DNA from: Streptomyces hygroscopicus
GTDB taxonomy: Bacteria > Actinomycetota > Actinomycetes > Streptomycetales > Streptomycetaceae
Length of the DNA: 64,000 nt
Assembly (NCBI RefSeq): GCF_026168105.1
Contig: NZ_LBMW01000001.1
Span: 434,001-498,000 of the forward strand
Reading direction: 5' to 3'
Position 1 is the first letter of the stretch, and each line of letters begins with the position of its first letter. The notes under the pieces are model-generated. The model searched no databases. It was not told the DNA's origin and saw nothing but the letters and a program-made list of their open reading frames with translations. The translations under genes were made by a program, and so were the position numbers. This document shows positions 25,898-35,502 of this stretch, one piece after another.

Positions 25898-27214
25898 TCA
25901 CTTCGCGGGCATCTGCTGCTGGGCCTTCAGCAGCTTGGCCTTGACGGATTCGGTGGTGACCGGGCGTCCGGCCGCGGCGTCGGCGAAGAGCTCCTTGACC
26001 GCCGTGCCCACGGTCGTCTCGAACTGGGACTCGTCGGCGACCTGCGGCAGCGCGGCGGCGCTCCGGGCGAGGGTGTCCTTCAGGACTGCGTTCGCCGTGG
26101 TGTTGAACGCGGCGTCCGACTGGGCGGACTTGACCGGCGGGATGGAGCTGTAGGCCGTATTGAGGATCTTCTGCTCCGCGTCACTGGTCATGAACTTCAC
26201 GAACTGCGTGGCGCCGTCGAGGTTGTGGGTGTTCTTGAAGACGGCCAGGTTGATGCCCGCGACCATCGAGTCGACGTTCGTGCCGGTGCCCGGGGTGCCG
26301 GACTGCACGGGCACCGGTGCGATGCCGTACTGGTCCTCGCTCATACCCTGCGACTTCAGGTTGGCGGACGCGGACTGCCACAGGAGCATCGCCGTCCTGC
26401 CCTTGGCGAAGTCGCTCACGGACTGGTTCTGCGCGTACTCGGCGTTGCCCGGCGGGATGACCTTGTCCTTCGCCATCAGGTCGACGTACTGCTTGACCGC
26501 GGCCACCACGCCGTCGGACGTGAAGTCCGGCCTGCCCTCAGCAGTGAAGAAGTCCGCGCCGTGCTGCTTGCCGAAGACGAATACATGGTGGATGTTCTCC
26601 GCCAGGTTCGAGCCCTCGGCGCCGAGCGCCTGCTTCCCCTTCGCGGAGATCTTCCTGCCGTCGGCGATCAGCTCGTCCCAGGTGGCCGGTGGCCTGGCTA
26701 TGCCCGCGTCGGCGAACATCTTCTTGTTGTAGTAGAGGGCATACGCCATCGAGTACAGCGGTACGGCGGCCGGGTCCTCGCCCTGCGCGCCCGTGGAGCC
26801 GAGCGCCGAGCCGACGAAGCGGTCCTTGCCGCCGATCGCGCCGAAGTTCCTGGCGTCCCACGGCAGCAACGCGCCGGTGGCCTGCAGGGAGGCGCTCCAG
26901 GTGTTGCCGATGTTCAGTACGTCGGGGCCCTGACCGGAGGTGGTCGCGGTGAGGATCCGGTTCAGCAGGTCCGACCAGGGGACGACCTCCAGGTTCACCT
27001 TGATCCCGGTCTGCCTCTCGAACTTGTCGAGCTCGGGCTGGAGGACCTGCTTGTCGACCTCGAGGCCGGCGCCCTGGTTGGAGGCCCAGTAGGTGAGCGT
27101 CTTCGGGGAGTCGTTGGACCCGCCCCCCGTCGACGATCCGCCTCCGCAGGCCGCGGCGGCAAGGGCGAATGAGAGGGTGACGGCGCCGGTGGCCGCGGCT
27201 CGGATGCTGCGCAT
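25898..27214 (-). CDS. Sugar ABC transporter substrate-binding lipoprotein
   Basis: A 438-residue extracellular solute-binding protein of family 1. The signal peptide ends in the lipobox LAAAACGGG, so the mature Cys near residue 23 is lipidated. LTYWASNQG and LLNRILTATTSGQGPDVLNI are typical of sugar-binding members. It delivers a sugar to the two permeases downstream; the GH1 beta-glucosidase suggests cello- or other beta-gluco-oligosaccharides. First gene of the operon behind the 27249-27303 promoter region. Confidence 0.93.
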   Translation of the reverse strand: MRSIRAAATGAVTLSFALAAAACGGGSSTGGGSNDSPKTLTYWASNQGAGLEVDKQVLQPELDKFERQTGIKVNLEVVPWSDLLNRILTATTSGQGPDVLNIGNTWSASLQATGALLPWDARNFGAIGGKDRFVGSALGSTGAQGEDPAAVPLYSMAYALYYNKKMFADAGIARPPATWDELIADGRKISAKGKQALGAEGSNLAENIHHVFVFGKQHGADFFTAEGRPDFTSDGVVAAVKQYVDLMAKDKVIPPGNAEYAQNQSVSDFAKGRTAMLLWQSASANLKSQGMSEDQYGIAPVPVQSGTPGTGTNVDSMVAGINLAVFKNTHNLDGATQFVKFMTSDAEQKILNTAYSSIPPVKSAQSDAAFNTTANAVLKDTLARSAAALPQVADESQFETTVGTAVKELFADAAAGRPVTTESVKAKLLKAQQQMPAK

Positions 27215-27248
27215 GGCTCGTGGGGTCCCTTCCGGATCTCCTCAGGGC

Positions 27249-27303
27249 TTAATTTAGGACGTGAGTTAAACCTCAACCGGTAGGTACGTCAAGGGTTTTG
27301 ACG
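27249..27303 (-). promoter_or_regulatory. Promoter and operators of the beta-glucoside importer operon
   Basis: On the minus strand TTGACG (27292-27287) and TTTAAC (27270-27265) are spaced 16 bp, a good sigma-70-type promoter. Overlapping the -10 and start is an imperfect palindrome (27249-27269) with half-sites TTAATTTA and TTAACTCA. Overlapping the -35 is a perfect inverted repeat CGTCAA-N5-TTGACG (27287-27303). Both sites sit where a repressor would block transcription. Confidence 0.55.
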
Positions 27304-27423
27304 CACCTGCGGAACTCCTGCCGCAGCCCTTGACGCATCGGTTCGGGCCATGAAGCATTCACCGGCAAGGAGAGCGCTCCCCGACCCCACATCGTTCACT
27401 TCCTGAACCAGGAGAGCCGCCCC

Positions 27424-29220
27424 ATGCCCCCTGTCCCTCCGGAATCCCCGGATCCGCGGCGCCCCGGCGTCGGCCGCAGAACAGTCCTCGGCGCAGCCGC
27501 GTCGGTGGCCCCCGTGCTCGCGGGCCTGTCCGCACCGGCGTCGGCCGCCCCGTCCCGCAGGCCTCCGCGCACCCTGCCCGGCGGCGGCGACCTCGGCCCG
27601 AACGTCCTCGTCTTCGACCCCTCCACCCCCGGCATCCAGGCCGCGCTGGACGAGGTCTTCCGGCAGCAGGAGTCGGCGCAGTTCGGCACCGGACGCTACG
27701 CGCTGCTGTTCAGGCCCGGCACCTACCACGGCCTCAATGCGCAGATCGGCTTCTACACCTCCATCGCCGGCCTCGGTCTGTCCCCCGACGACACGACCAT
27801 CAACGGTGACGTGACGGTCGACGCGGGCTGGTTCAACGGCAACGCCACGCAGAACTTCTGGCGTTCGGCGGAGAACCTCGCCGTCGTCCCCGCGAGCGGC
27901 ACCAACCGCTGGGCCGTCGCCCAGGCAGCACCCTTCCGGCGTATGCACGTCCGCGGCGGTCTCAACCTCTCCCCCACCGGCTACGGCTGGGCGAGCGGCG
28001 GCTACATCGCCGACAGCCGCATCGACGGCCAGGTGGGACCGTACTCACAACAGCAGTGGTACACCCGCGACAGCGCGATCGGAAGCTGGCTCAACGGCGT
28101 GTGGAACATGGTGTTCTCGGGCGTCGCGGGCGCACCCGCGCAGAGCTTCCCCAACCCGCCGTACACCACGCTGGAGACCACGCCCGTCTCCCGTGAGAAG
28201 CCCTTCCTCTACGTCCGGGGCGACGAGTTCAGGGTCTTCCTGCCGGAGAAGCGCACCAACTCCCGCGGTGTCACCTGGGGCAACGGCACGCCCAGAGGCA
28301 CCTCGCTGTCCCTGGCGGAGTTCTATGTGGCCCGACCGGGCGACTCGGCCGCGACGCTCAACCAGGCGCTCGCGCAAGGGCTTCACCTGATGCTGACCCC
28401 GGGGATCTACGACCTCGACCAGCCGATACGGGTCGATCGCGCGCGCACCGTCGTCCTCGGCCTCGGGTACGCCACGCTGGTCCCCGGCGGCGGTGTCACG
28501 GCCCTGAAGGTCGCGGACGTCGACGGCGTACGGCTTGCCGGCTTCCTCATCGAAGCCGGGCCGGTCAACTCCGCCACCCTGCTCGAAGTGGGCCCGCCCG
28601 GCGCATCGAGGGACCACTCGGCCGACCCGACCACCGTCCAGGACGTGTTCGTGCGCATCGGCGGGGCGGGCGCGGGCAGGGCGACCACCAGCATGGTGAT
28701 CAACAGCCGTCACACGATCGTCGACCACACCTGGGTCTGGCGTGCCGACCATGGCACCGGCGTCGGCTGGGACACCAACCGGGCCGACTACGGCCTCGTC
28801 GTCAACGGCGACGACGTCCTCGCCACGGGCCTGTTCGTGGAGCACTTCAACAAGTACGACGTGCAGTGGTACGGGCAGCGGGGCCGCACCGTCTTCTTCC
28901 AGAACGAGAAGGCGTACGACGCCCCGAACCAGGCCGCGATCCAGGACGGCCCCGTCAAGGGCTATGCCGCCTACAAGGTCGGCGACAACGTGACCACCCA
29001 CGAGGGGTGGGGGCTCGGCAGCTACTGCTACTACAACGTCGACCCGGCCATCGTGCAGCACAACGGCTTCGCCGCCCCGGACACGCCAGGAGTGCGGTTC
29101 CACGACCTGCTGGTCGTCTCGCTCGGTGGCAACGGCCAGTACGAGCACGTCATCAACGGGACGGGAGCGCCGACCTCGGGCACCTCGACCACGCCGTCCA
29201 CGGTGGTCTCGTATCCCTGA
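27424..29220 (+). CDS. Exported beta-helix protein, pectate-lyase/GH55-like fold
   Basis: A 598-residue protein with a Tat-type signal (GRRTVLGAAASVAPVLAGL, residues about 17-35, then SAPASAAP). The mature part looks like two right-handed parallel beta-helix halves with many short repeating turns (VFDPSTPGIQAALDEVF, PGTYHGLNAQIGFYTSIAGL, GIYDLDQPIRVD, YGLVVNGDDVLATGLFVEH). Close homologues, as I recall, are labelled only as coagulation-factor-like or adenylyl cyclase, which the sequence does not support. Its place opposite a beta-glucoside importer suggests polysaccharide degradation (inference). AGGAGAG precedes the ATG at 27424. Confidence 0.7.
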   Translation: MPPVPPESPDPRRPGVGRRTVLGAAASVAPVLAGLSAPASAAPSRRPPRTLPGGGDLGPNVLVFDPSTPGIQAALDEVFRQQESAQFGTGRYALLFRPGTYHGLNAQIGFYTSIAGLGLSPDDTTINGDVTVDAGWFNGNATQNFWRSAENLAVVPASGTNRWAVAQAAPFRRMHVRGGLNLSPTGYGWASGGYIADSRIDGQVGPYSQQQWYTRDSAIGSWLNGVWNMVFSGVAGAPAQSFPNPPYTTLETTPVSREKPFLYVRGDEFRVFLPEKRTNSRGVTWGNGTPRGTSLSLAEFYVARPGDSAATLNQALAQGLHLMLTPGIYDLDQPIRVDRARTVVLGLGYATLVPGGGVTALKVADVDGVRLAGFLIEAGPVNSATLLEVGPPGASRDHSADPTTVQDVFVRIGGAGAGRATTSMVINSRHTIVDHTWVWRADHGTGVGWDTNRADYGLVVNGDDVLATGLFVEHFNKYDVQWYGQRGRTVFFQNEKAYDAPNQAAIQDGPVKGYAAYKVGDNVTTHEGWGLGSYCYYNVDPAIVQHNGFAAPDTPGVRFHDLLVVSLGGNGQYEHVINGTGAPTSGTSTTPSTVVSYP

Positions 29221-29239
29221 CGCCGGCGCGGCAGCGACC

Positions 29240-29267
29240 GGGCGCCCCGGCGTGAGCCGGGGCGCCC
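29240..29267. terminator. Strong bidirectional terminator
   Basis: GGGCGCCCCGGC-GTGA-GCCGGGGCGCCC: a perfect 12-bp stem with a GTGA tetraloop, between the convergent beta-helix and GT4 genes. Confidence 0.8.
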
Positions 29268-29272
29268 CTCCC

Positions 29273-30406
29273 TCAGCGCTCCAGGAACGCGAAGAGTTCC
29301 TCCCACCTGCGGGTGATCTCGTCCGGGGCGAACCGCTGCACGTTCTCCCGGGCCCGGTCCCCCATCGTGTCCCGGAGGTTCTCGTCGGCCATCAACCGGA
29401 CGAGATGACGGGCGAGTTCGGAGGTGTTGCCGAGCCGGGCCAGCAGACCGTCCTCGCCGTCCCTGATGATCTCTCGCACACCGGGCGAACAGTCGAACGC
29501 GGCACACGGCACGCCGCAGGCCATCGCCTCCAGGAGGACGAGCGGAAAGCCCTCGCCGCGGGACGACTGAACGAGCACGGACGACCGTCCGAGCGCCCCT
29601 GTGACGTCGTCGGTCTGCCCGGCCCACTCCACCGAGTCGTCCAGGCCGAGCGCGGTGCACTGCCGCCGGAGTTCGGCCTCGTAGTCGCCGGCGCCGTAGA
29701 TGCGCAGGGTCCATCCCGGCTGCTGCGGCGCGGCCTCGGCCCAGACGTCCAGCAGCAGATCGACGCCCTTCGCATGGCTGAGCCGCCCGATGCTGGCGAC
29801 CACCTTCTCCGTGCGCGGCGACGCGGTGTCGGGCATCACCGGCAGCGGGTTCGGCATGAAGCCGACGTTGTTGAGGCCCGCGCCCACCCAGAGGTCGGCG
29901 TCCTCCTGGGTGAGGACCAGCAGCCTGTCGACGTCCTGGTAGTACTTCTGCACGCGCTCGAAGCGCGAGGACTTGCGAGAGGCCTCGAAGGACTCGTGGC
30001 TCATGCCGATGACCGGGTGCCCGGCGGTGTCCGCGAGGGCCACCCACTCCATCGCCCACACCTGGGTCACGATGATCATGGCACCGGGCTGCGCGGCGCG
30101 GAACTCACGGGACAGCCGCTCCGCGGCCGCCCGCATGTCCGCTTCCTGCCGTCGCACGGCCGGGTCGACGCGGCCGAGCAGGGCGCGCGGCCTCCGGCGG
30201 CCCGGGGGCCGCCGGTCGTACAGGGTCAGCGTCTCGAACGGCGGGTTCTCGCCGAGGTCCATCGGCACCTCGGGCGGGGCGATGCCGATGACCCGCACAC
30301 GGTGACCGCGCTCCGCCAGAAGCCGGGCCATCTGGATCTGCCAGACGCCCACGCCACCGAGTTCGTTGACCTCGTTGGCGACGAAGAAGATCTCACGCTG
30401 CGTCAT
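29273..30406 (-). CDS. GT4 family glycosyltransferase
   Basis: A 377-residue GT-B enzyme. The N-terminal half opens with FVANEVNELGGVGVWQIQMA. The C-terminal half has SIGRLSHAKGVDLLL and the donor-binding SSRGEGFPLVLLEAMACGVP, whose two Glu residues form the EX7E motif. It transfers a sugar from a nucleotide donor. Its ATG overlaps the stop of the upstream GT2-TagF gene (ATGA, 30403-30406), so the two are coupled and probably build one surface polymer. Confidence 0.9.
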   Translation of the reverse strand: MTQREIFFVANEVNELGGVGVWQIQMARLLAERGHRVRVIGIAPPEVPMDLGENPPFETLTLYDRRPPGRRRPRALLGRVDPAVRRQEADMRAAAERLSREFRAAQPGAMIIVTQVWAMEWVALADTAGHPVIGMSHESFEASRKSSRFERVQKYYQDVDRLLVLTQEDADLWVGAGLNNVGFMPNPLPVMPDTASPRTEKVVASIGRLSHAKGVDLLLDVWAEAAPQQPGWTLRIYGAGDYEAELRRQCTALGLDDSVEWAGQTDDVTGALGRSSVLVQSSRGEGFPLVLLEAMACGVPCAAFDCSPGVREIIRDGEDGLLARLGNTSELARHLVRLMADENLRDTMGDRARENVQRFAPDEITRRWEELFAFLER

Positions 30407-33297
30407 CGGGCTTCTCCTGCGCTGCCGAAGAACCGGTCGACGATGCGAGCCGCCGCGTCCCCGCGGTCGTACTCGCCGTACTTGTCCACGAACTCCTTGA
30501 GCCGCGCCTCGTACTGGGTGCCCACGGCAGGCAGGTCGGACACCGCGGCGAAGAGCTCGTCCTCGGTGCGTGCGACCGGGCCCGGGGCTTCCTCGAGGAG
30601 GTCGAAGTACGTGCCCCGGATGTCCTGGGAGTACTCCTCCCAGTCGTAGGCGTAGAACAGCAGCGGCCGGCGCAGCAGCGCGTAGTCGAACATCACCGAG
30701 GAGTAGTCGGTGATCACGGCGTCGGACAGCAGCATGAGCGGCGTGATGTCCGGCTCCTCCGTCACGTCGATCACACGGCCCGCCACCGACGGCGGGAGGG
30801 TGACCCGGTTCAGGTAGTGGGAGCGGACGAGGAGCGTGTACTTGTCCCCGAAGGTGTCGGCGAAGCGTTCCACGTCGAAGGGGAACTCGAACTCCCGTAC
30901 GCCGCCGTCGGGGCGGGCACGGAACGTGGGCGCGTACAGCACCACACGGCGGTCCGGAGTGATGCCGAGGCGTTCGGCCAGGGCACGCAGGGCCGGGTCG
31001 GGAGCCTGGGGGTCCCGGGCCGCTCGTACGAGGGCGTCGTTGCGGGGGTAACCGGTGCGCAGCAGCTTCTCCTCGGGGATGCGGTAGGCCTCGGCGAGGG
31101 TGCGAACGTCGTGCTCGCTGCGGACCACGAAGTGGTCGAAGCGGTCCAGCGCCTCCTGGTAGGAGAGCTGTTCCTGCTCGGACATCACCCGGTAGCTGGG
31201 CTCGTCGAAGCCCATCCTCTTCAGCGCCGATCCGTGCCAGGTCTGGATGTACGTGGTCTCCGGGCGCTTGGGCAGCCGGAGGGGGAAGCCCTGGTTGTCG
31301 ACCCAGTACTCGGCCTGGGCGAGCGCCCTGAGGTAGCGCCAGGACCACCGGCGGACGAGCTCGACGCCCTCCGGGAAGCCCTCGGGCTTCTCGCCGGCGT
31401 AGGACCAGACGGCGGTGATCGGCAGCCCGCGGCGCCGCAGCTCCTCGTAGATCGCCCGCGGGCTGTCGCTGTACTGCTTGCCGAGGTGGCTCTCGAAGAC
31501 GACGCTGCCCTTGCGGACGGGGAGCAGCCGGAGCATGCGCTGGTAGCCCTGGAGCTTGCGCGGACCGGAGGCGAGGTCCTTACGGACCGCCCGGATCGTG
31601 CGATAGGCGCCCTTGGCGGTCCGGGCGGCGACGCCGTCCATGTTGCGGTCCACGACGGCGCGGCCACGCACGGCGGCCGAACCTTCCTGGGTGAGCTGGA
31701 AGGCGAGGTGGCCCTTGGCGGAGACCTGCGGCTGGAGCCGGTCCGCCACGAACCGGCTGAGCCGGGGGCGTACGGGCACGGACTCGGCGCTCTCCAGGTC
31801 GACCCTGCCGGAGGTGATCCGGGTCGCCGTGCGCTTCCCGTCCGCCGTCAGATGCAGCCGGACGTCCCACACCTCGTCGATGACGCCCAGCGGACGAAAG
31901 CGGCCGGACAGCGGGACCGTGGCCTGCCAGGTGAGGGTGTCGCCCTCGTGACGTACCGTCCGCACCGGGAACCGGAAGGCCTGCAGACTGCGGCGGCGGG
32001 CCCGGAACTCCAACTCGGCGCCGAGGCGGGCGTCCGGGGAGACGGTGTGCAGCGGGTTGACCACCGCGCCGCCCAGCACCACCAGGTCACCGCGTACGGC
32101 GTACTCGGTGAGCACGTTGCGCAGGAACATCCGGTCCAGCGGCCGGCCGTGGTAGCCGAGGCTCGTGACGTCCATGATGGCGCGTGCCTTGGGGTCGTCC
32201 AGGTGCTCGTCGCACCAGTACACACGCCCGTCGCGCTCCGCGAGCGGTGCCGAGATCTTCTCCCTGTTGATCAGCGTGTCGATCGCCGGCATCAGGTTGT
32301 CCCAGTCCTCCTGCATCAGCAGGTAGGCGCAGATCGCATGCACGCGGTCCAGCTGGGCGTAGGCCGCGTCCGGGAAGTCCTCGATGTAGCCGCGGGCCAG
32401 CTCCGCGAAGAGGTGCCGGTAGTCGTTGTCGAGGAACGGCAGGTCGCGGAGGTACAGGACGAGGTCGTGCTTGAGGAACTTGATGTCCTTGTGCAGCTTG
32501 AGCTCGTCGAGCCCGCGCCGGTCCAGAATGGCGTCGATCCGGCGGTGGATCTCCAGCCGGTCGGTGAAGTTGTTGATCTCGTGGCGCCGGTTGCTGATCG
32601 ACTTGGTCGTGGTCTTCTCGACCACGTTCCAGAAGTACACCGTGTTGGGGATCAGGGTGATCCGCTCCGCCGCCAGATAGGCCTGGGCCGAGAACAGCAG
32701 GTCCTCGTAGTGGATGCCCCTCGGGAAGGTGAGCTCGTTCTCGAGCAGGAACTCACGCCGGTAGCACTTGTTGGTCGACAGGGTGTCGAAGACGAAGAGG
32801 TCGGGCAGCTCGGCGACGGACTCGACGGTGCGTGTCGTCCGGTACAGCCAGGGGTACCAGGGGACCCGCTTGTCGTGCCTGCTGTCGGTGTGCACCCGGA
32901 CGCAGAGCCCCGAGACCAGATCGGCACCGGTGCGGTCGGCCGCCTCCAGCATGTTGCGGCAGGCGTTGAGCTCGAGCGTGTCGTCGCTGTCCAGGAACAT
33001 GACGTAGCGCCCTCGGGCCACGGCGACGCCCTGGTTGCGGGGTTCTCCGCAGCCGCCGCTGTTCTCAGGCAGCTGTATCGCCCGCACGCGGTCCGGGTTA
33101 GCCGTGGCGAGTGACCGGGCCACGTCGTACGACCCGTCGGTCGAACAGTCGTCGGCGATGATCACTTCCACGTTGCGCAACGTCTGGTCGAGCACGGAAC
33201 GTACAGCTGTCGGGAGGCGTCTGGCATCGTTGTAGACGATGACGACGACGCTGATGTCCGGCTCTGCCCCGCCTGACTCGGGGGTCTCGATCGACAC
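30403..33297 (-). CDS. GT2 glycosyltransferase-CDP-glycerol glycerophosphotransferase fusion
   Basis: A 964-residue two-domain enzyme. Residues about 14-240 are a GT2 (GT-A) domain: VVVIVYNDARRLP, ADDCSTDGS and FLDSDDTLE as DXD region. A middle region of about 350 residues contains a beta-rich part. Residues about 620-960 are a TagF/TagB-like domain: TWHGSALKRMGFDEPSY with the catalytic His, YAPTFR, and DYSSVMFDYALLRRP. It should add a sugar and polyol-phosphate units to a teichoic-acid-like wall polymer on the cytoplasmic face. GTG 33297 follows GAGAGGTGG, which sets the start. Confidence 0.9.
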   Translation of the reverse strand: MSIETPESGGAEPDISVVVIVYNDARRLPTAVRSVLDQTLRNVEVIIADDCSTDGSYDVARSLATANPDRVRAIQLPENSGGCGEPRNQGVAVARGRYVMFLDSDDTLELNACRNMLEAADRTGADLVSGLCVRVHTDSRHDKRVPWYPWLYRTTRTVESVAELPDLFVFDTLSTNKCYRREFLLENELTFPRGIHYEDLLFSAQAYLAAERITLIPNTVYFWNVVEKTTTKSISNRRHEINNFTDRLEIHRRIDAILDRRGLDELKLHKDIKFLKHDLVLYLRDLPFLDNDYRHLFAELARGYIEDFPDAAYAQLDRVHAICAYLLMQEDWDNLMPAIDTLINREKISAPLAERDGRVYWCDEHLDDPKARAIMDVTSLGYHGRPLDRMFLRNVLTEYAVRGDLVVLGGAVVNPLHTVSPDARLGAELEFRARRRSLQAFRFPVRTVRHEGDTLTWQATVPLSGRFRPLGVIDEVWDVRLHLTADGKRTATRITSGRVDLESAESVPVRPRLSRFVADRLQPQVSAKGHLAFQLTQEGSAAVRGRAVVDRNMDGVAARTAKGAYRTIRAVRKDLASGPRKLQGYQRMLRLLPVRKGSVVFESHLGKQYSDSPRAIYEELRRRGLPITAVWSYAGEKPEGFPEGVELVRRWSWRYLRALAQAEYWVDNQGFPLRLPKRPETTYIQTWHGSALKRMGFDEPSYRVMSEQEQLSYQEALDRFDHFVVRSEHDVRTLAEAYRIPEEKLLRTGYPRNDALVRAARDPQAPDPALRALAERLGITPDRRVVLYAPTFRARPDGGVREFEFPFDVERFADTFGDKYTLLVRSHYLNRVTLPPSVAGRVIDVTEEPDITPLMLLSDAVITDYSSVMFDYALLRRPLLFYAYDWEEYSQDIRGTYFDLLEEAPGPVARTEDELFAAVSDLPAVGTQYEARLKEFVDKYGEYDRGDAAARIVDRFFGSAGEAR

Positions 33298-33414
33298 GTC
33301 CACCTCTCGTCTTGGTTTCTCCGGCTCCCCGGACGGCGGTTCCGTCACGCCACGGCTCAGCGGCGCCCGAAACGGCATCCTACGAACAGGGGTACGCCCG
33401 GTGTCAGCACTGAG

Positions 33415-33442
33415 AACGTAACCCTACATGCCGTAGGATCAA
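33415..33442 (-). promoter_or_regulatory. Promoter of the wall-polymer glycosyltransferase operon
   Basis: TTGATC (33442-33437) and TACGTT (33420-33415) with a 16-bp spacer on the minus strand. An inverted repeat CCTAC-N5-GTAGG (33423-33437) fills the spacer and could hold a regulator. A 5' leader of roughly 110 nt would result. Confidence 0.4.
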
Positions 33443-33632
33443 GGTCGCGCAGCCCGCAGTGGCGAGGACGGCGCCCCCGTCGCGCCTCCACGCTACGGGA
33501 AAGTGCCACGGCCAGGGGCACGGCCGCCCCGCACCGGGGGTGTGACCGGTCTCCCGTGGGCGTGACGAGGTGGTGTGACGGGCGCCTCCGCCTGTGTCGC
33601 GCGGGCGCCGTGGGGTCCTTCGCGCCCGGGTG

Positions 33633-35342
33633 TCAGCAGGCCTGATAGTCGGGCGTCCACTGCGTCCGTGCGACCGCCTGACGCAGCTCGGCCTCGGTCG
33701 CCTTCGGAGCCACCCCGTCCTCGACGGCGGCGAGCGCCGCGGCCACGGCGATCTCCCGTGCCGCCTCCCGCATGCCGCCGAGCGGTGGCAGCAGCGGCGC
33801 GGGGCCCGGGACTCCCGCGGCGGCCTCCGCGGCCCGCCGGGCGACCGCGCGCGCGGCGGCCACCAGCATCCGGTCGGTGACCCTCGTCGCCCCTCCCGCC
33901 GCCAGCGCGAGCCCCATGGCCGGGAAGATGTAGACATTGTTGGCCTGCGCCACGGGAACCTCCCGCCCCTCCACCTCCAGCGGCGGGAACGGCGAACCGG
34001 TCGCGATCAGCGCCCTCCCGGCCGTCCAGCGGGCCAGATCGGCCGGCTCGGCCTCGGCGTGCGAGGTGGGATTGGACAGCGGAAAGATGACCGGCCGCTC
34101 GCACGTCGAGGCCATCTGCCGCACGATCTCCTCCGTGAACGCGCCCTGCGCCGTCGACAGACCGATCAGCGCCGTCGGCTCGACCCGGCGCACCACCTCG
34201 GCGAGCCCGGTGCCGTCCCAGCCGGCCACCTCGTCGTCGGCCCGGGCGTAGACCCGCTGCTCCTCGGTGAGGTCCGTGCGCGAGGCGACAAGGAGCCCGT
34301 CGACGTCGACGAACCAGAACCGGCTCGCGGCCTCCTGCCGCGAGAGCCCTTCGTCCACCAGAGCGGCGCGGATCATGTCGGCGACGCCCACGGCGGCGGA
34401 GCCCGCCCCCAGCACGACCAGACGCTGATCGGTCAGCGGCGCCCCGGCGACCTGGCACGCCGTGGAGAACGCGCCGAGCACGACCGCCGCGGTGCCCTGG
34501 ATGTCGTCGTTGAAGGTGAGCAGCCGGTCGCGGTAGCGGGTGAGGATCGGCCGGGCGTGGACGGTGGCGAAGTCCTCCCACTGCAGCAGCGTGCCCGGCA
34601 GCTCAGCCTCGACCGCCGAGACGAACGCCTCGATCATCTCGTCGTACCGGGCACCCGTGAGCCGGTGTTCCCGGCGGCCCAGATAGCGCGGATCGGACAG
34701 CAATTGCTCGTTGTCGGTACCAACGTCGAGCAGGATCGGCAGGGTGCGCGCCGGGTGGACGCCGCCGATGGCGGTGTAGAGGCTGAGCTTGCCGATCGGG
34801 ATGCCCATCCCGCCGACGCCCTGGTCGCCGAGGCCGAGGATGCGCTGGCCGTCGGTGACCACAATCACATCCACGGAGCCCCTGTGCGGGCGGTTGCGCA
34901 GGATCTCGCGGAACCGGTGGCGGTCCTCCCAGGCCAGGAAGAGCCCGCGGGGCCGCCGGTAGATCTCGCTGAAACGGCGGCACGCCTCCCCGACGGTGGG
35001 CGTGTAGACGACCGGCAGCAGCTCTTCCAGATGGTCGGTGACCAGACGGTAGAAGAGCACCTCGTTGGTGTCCTGCAGCTGGCGCAGGTAGATGTGCCGG
35101 TTGAGCGGTCTGTCGTAGTCGAGGAACGCCTGGTGGGCGCGGGCGACCTGCTCCTCCAGGGTCTCGACGGCAGGCGGCAGCAGTCCGTCCAGGCCGAGCG
35201 CCTCGCGTTCCTGCCGGGTGAAGGCCGTCCCCTTGTTGAGCAGCGGGTCGGCGAGGATCGCGGCGCCGTGAGCGGTTGTCCGTGCGGTGGTCTGTGCGGT
35301 GGGACGGGTCGTCGTACGGTCCGGTGCGGAGGGGTCGAGCAT
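33633..35342 (-). CDS. NAD-type malic enzyme
   Basis: A 569-residue enzyme, the normal length of the large malic enzymes. The signature segment FNDDIQGTAAVVL, the catalytic Tyr region LPVVYTPTVGEAC, the nucleotide motif VVLGAGSAAVG and FPLSNPTSHAEA are all present. It decarboxylates malate to pyruvate with reduction of NAD(P), linking the citric acid cycle to pyruvate and lipid precursors. Start ATG at 35342 with AGGGAAGG upstream; the frame to 35513 is not needed. Divergent from the maltokinase-N-like gene. Confidence 0.94.
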   Translation of the reverse strand: MLDPSAPDRTTTRPTAQTTARTTAHGAAILADPLLNKGTAFTRQEREALGLDGLLPPAVETLEEQVARAHQAFLDYDRPLNRHIYLRQLQDTNEVLFYRLVTDHLEELLPVVYTPTVGEACRRFSEIYRRPRGLFLAWEDRHRFREILRNRPHRGSVDVIVVTDGQRILGLGDQGVGGMGIPIGKLSLYTAIGGVHPARTLPILLDVGTDNEQLLSDPRYLGRREHRLTGARYDEMIEAFVSAVEAELPGTLLQWEDFATVHARPILTRYRDRLLTFNDDIQGTAAVVLGAFSTACQVAGAPLTDQRLVVLGAGSAAVGVADMIRAALVDEGLSRQEAASRFWFVDVDGLLVASRTDLTEEQRVYARADDEVAGWDGTGLAEVVRRVEPTALIGLSTAQGAFTEEIVRQMASTCERPVIFPLSNPTSHAEAEPADLARWTAGRALIATGSPFPPLEVEGREVPVAQANNVYIFPAMGLALAAGGATRVTDRMLVAAARAVARRAAEAAAGVPGPAPLLPPLGGMREAAREIAVAAALAAVEDGVAPKATEAELRQAVARTQWTPDYQAC

Positions 35343-35502
35343 GCCTTCCCTGTGCCCCGGACCGGTACCGTCCACCCTCCCGGGAAGGCGAATTACTCCG
35401 CCTGGTCGCCGGGCCGGCACGCAAGCCGGGGCCCTGTCCGGCGAAGGCGCCGATCGGCCGGATCCGGACCGTGACGGCGCCCCGGCGGGTACGTTCACGG
35501 GC

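Noticed and set aside
30817..33114. 765-codon plus-strand open frame
   Set aside because: It is the antisense of the GT2-TagF gene, whose motifs are unambiguous on the minus strand.
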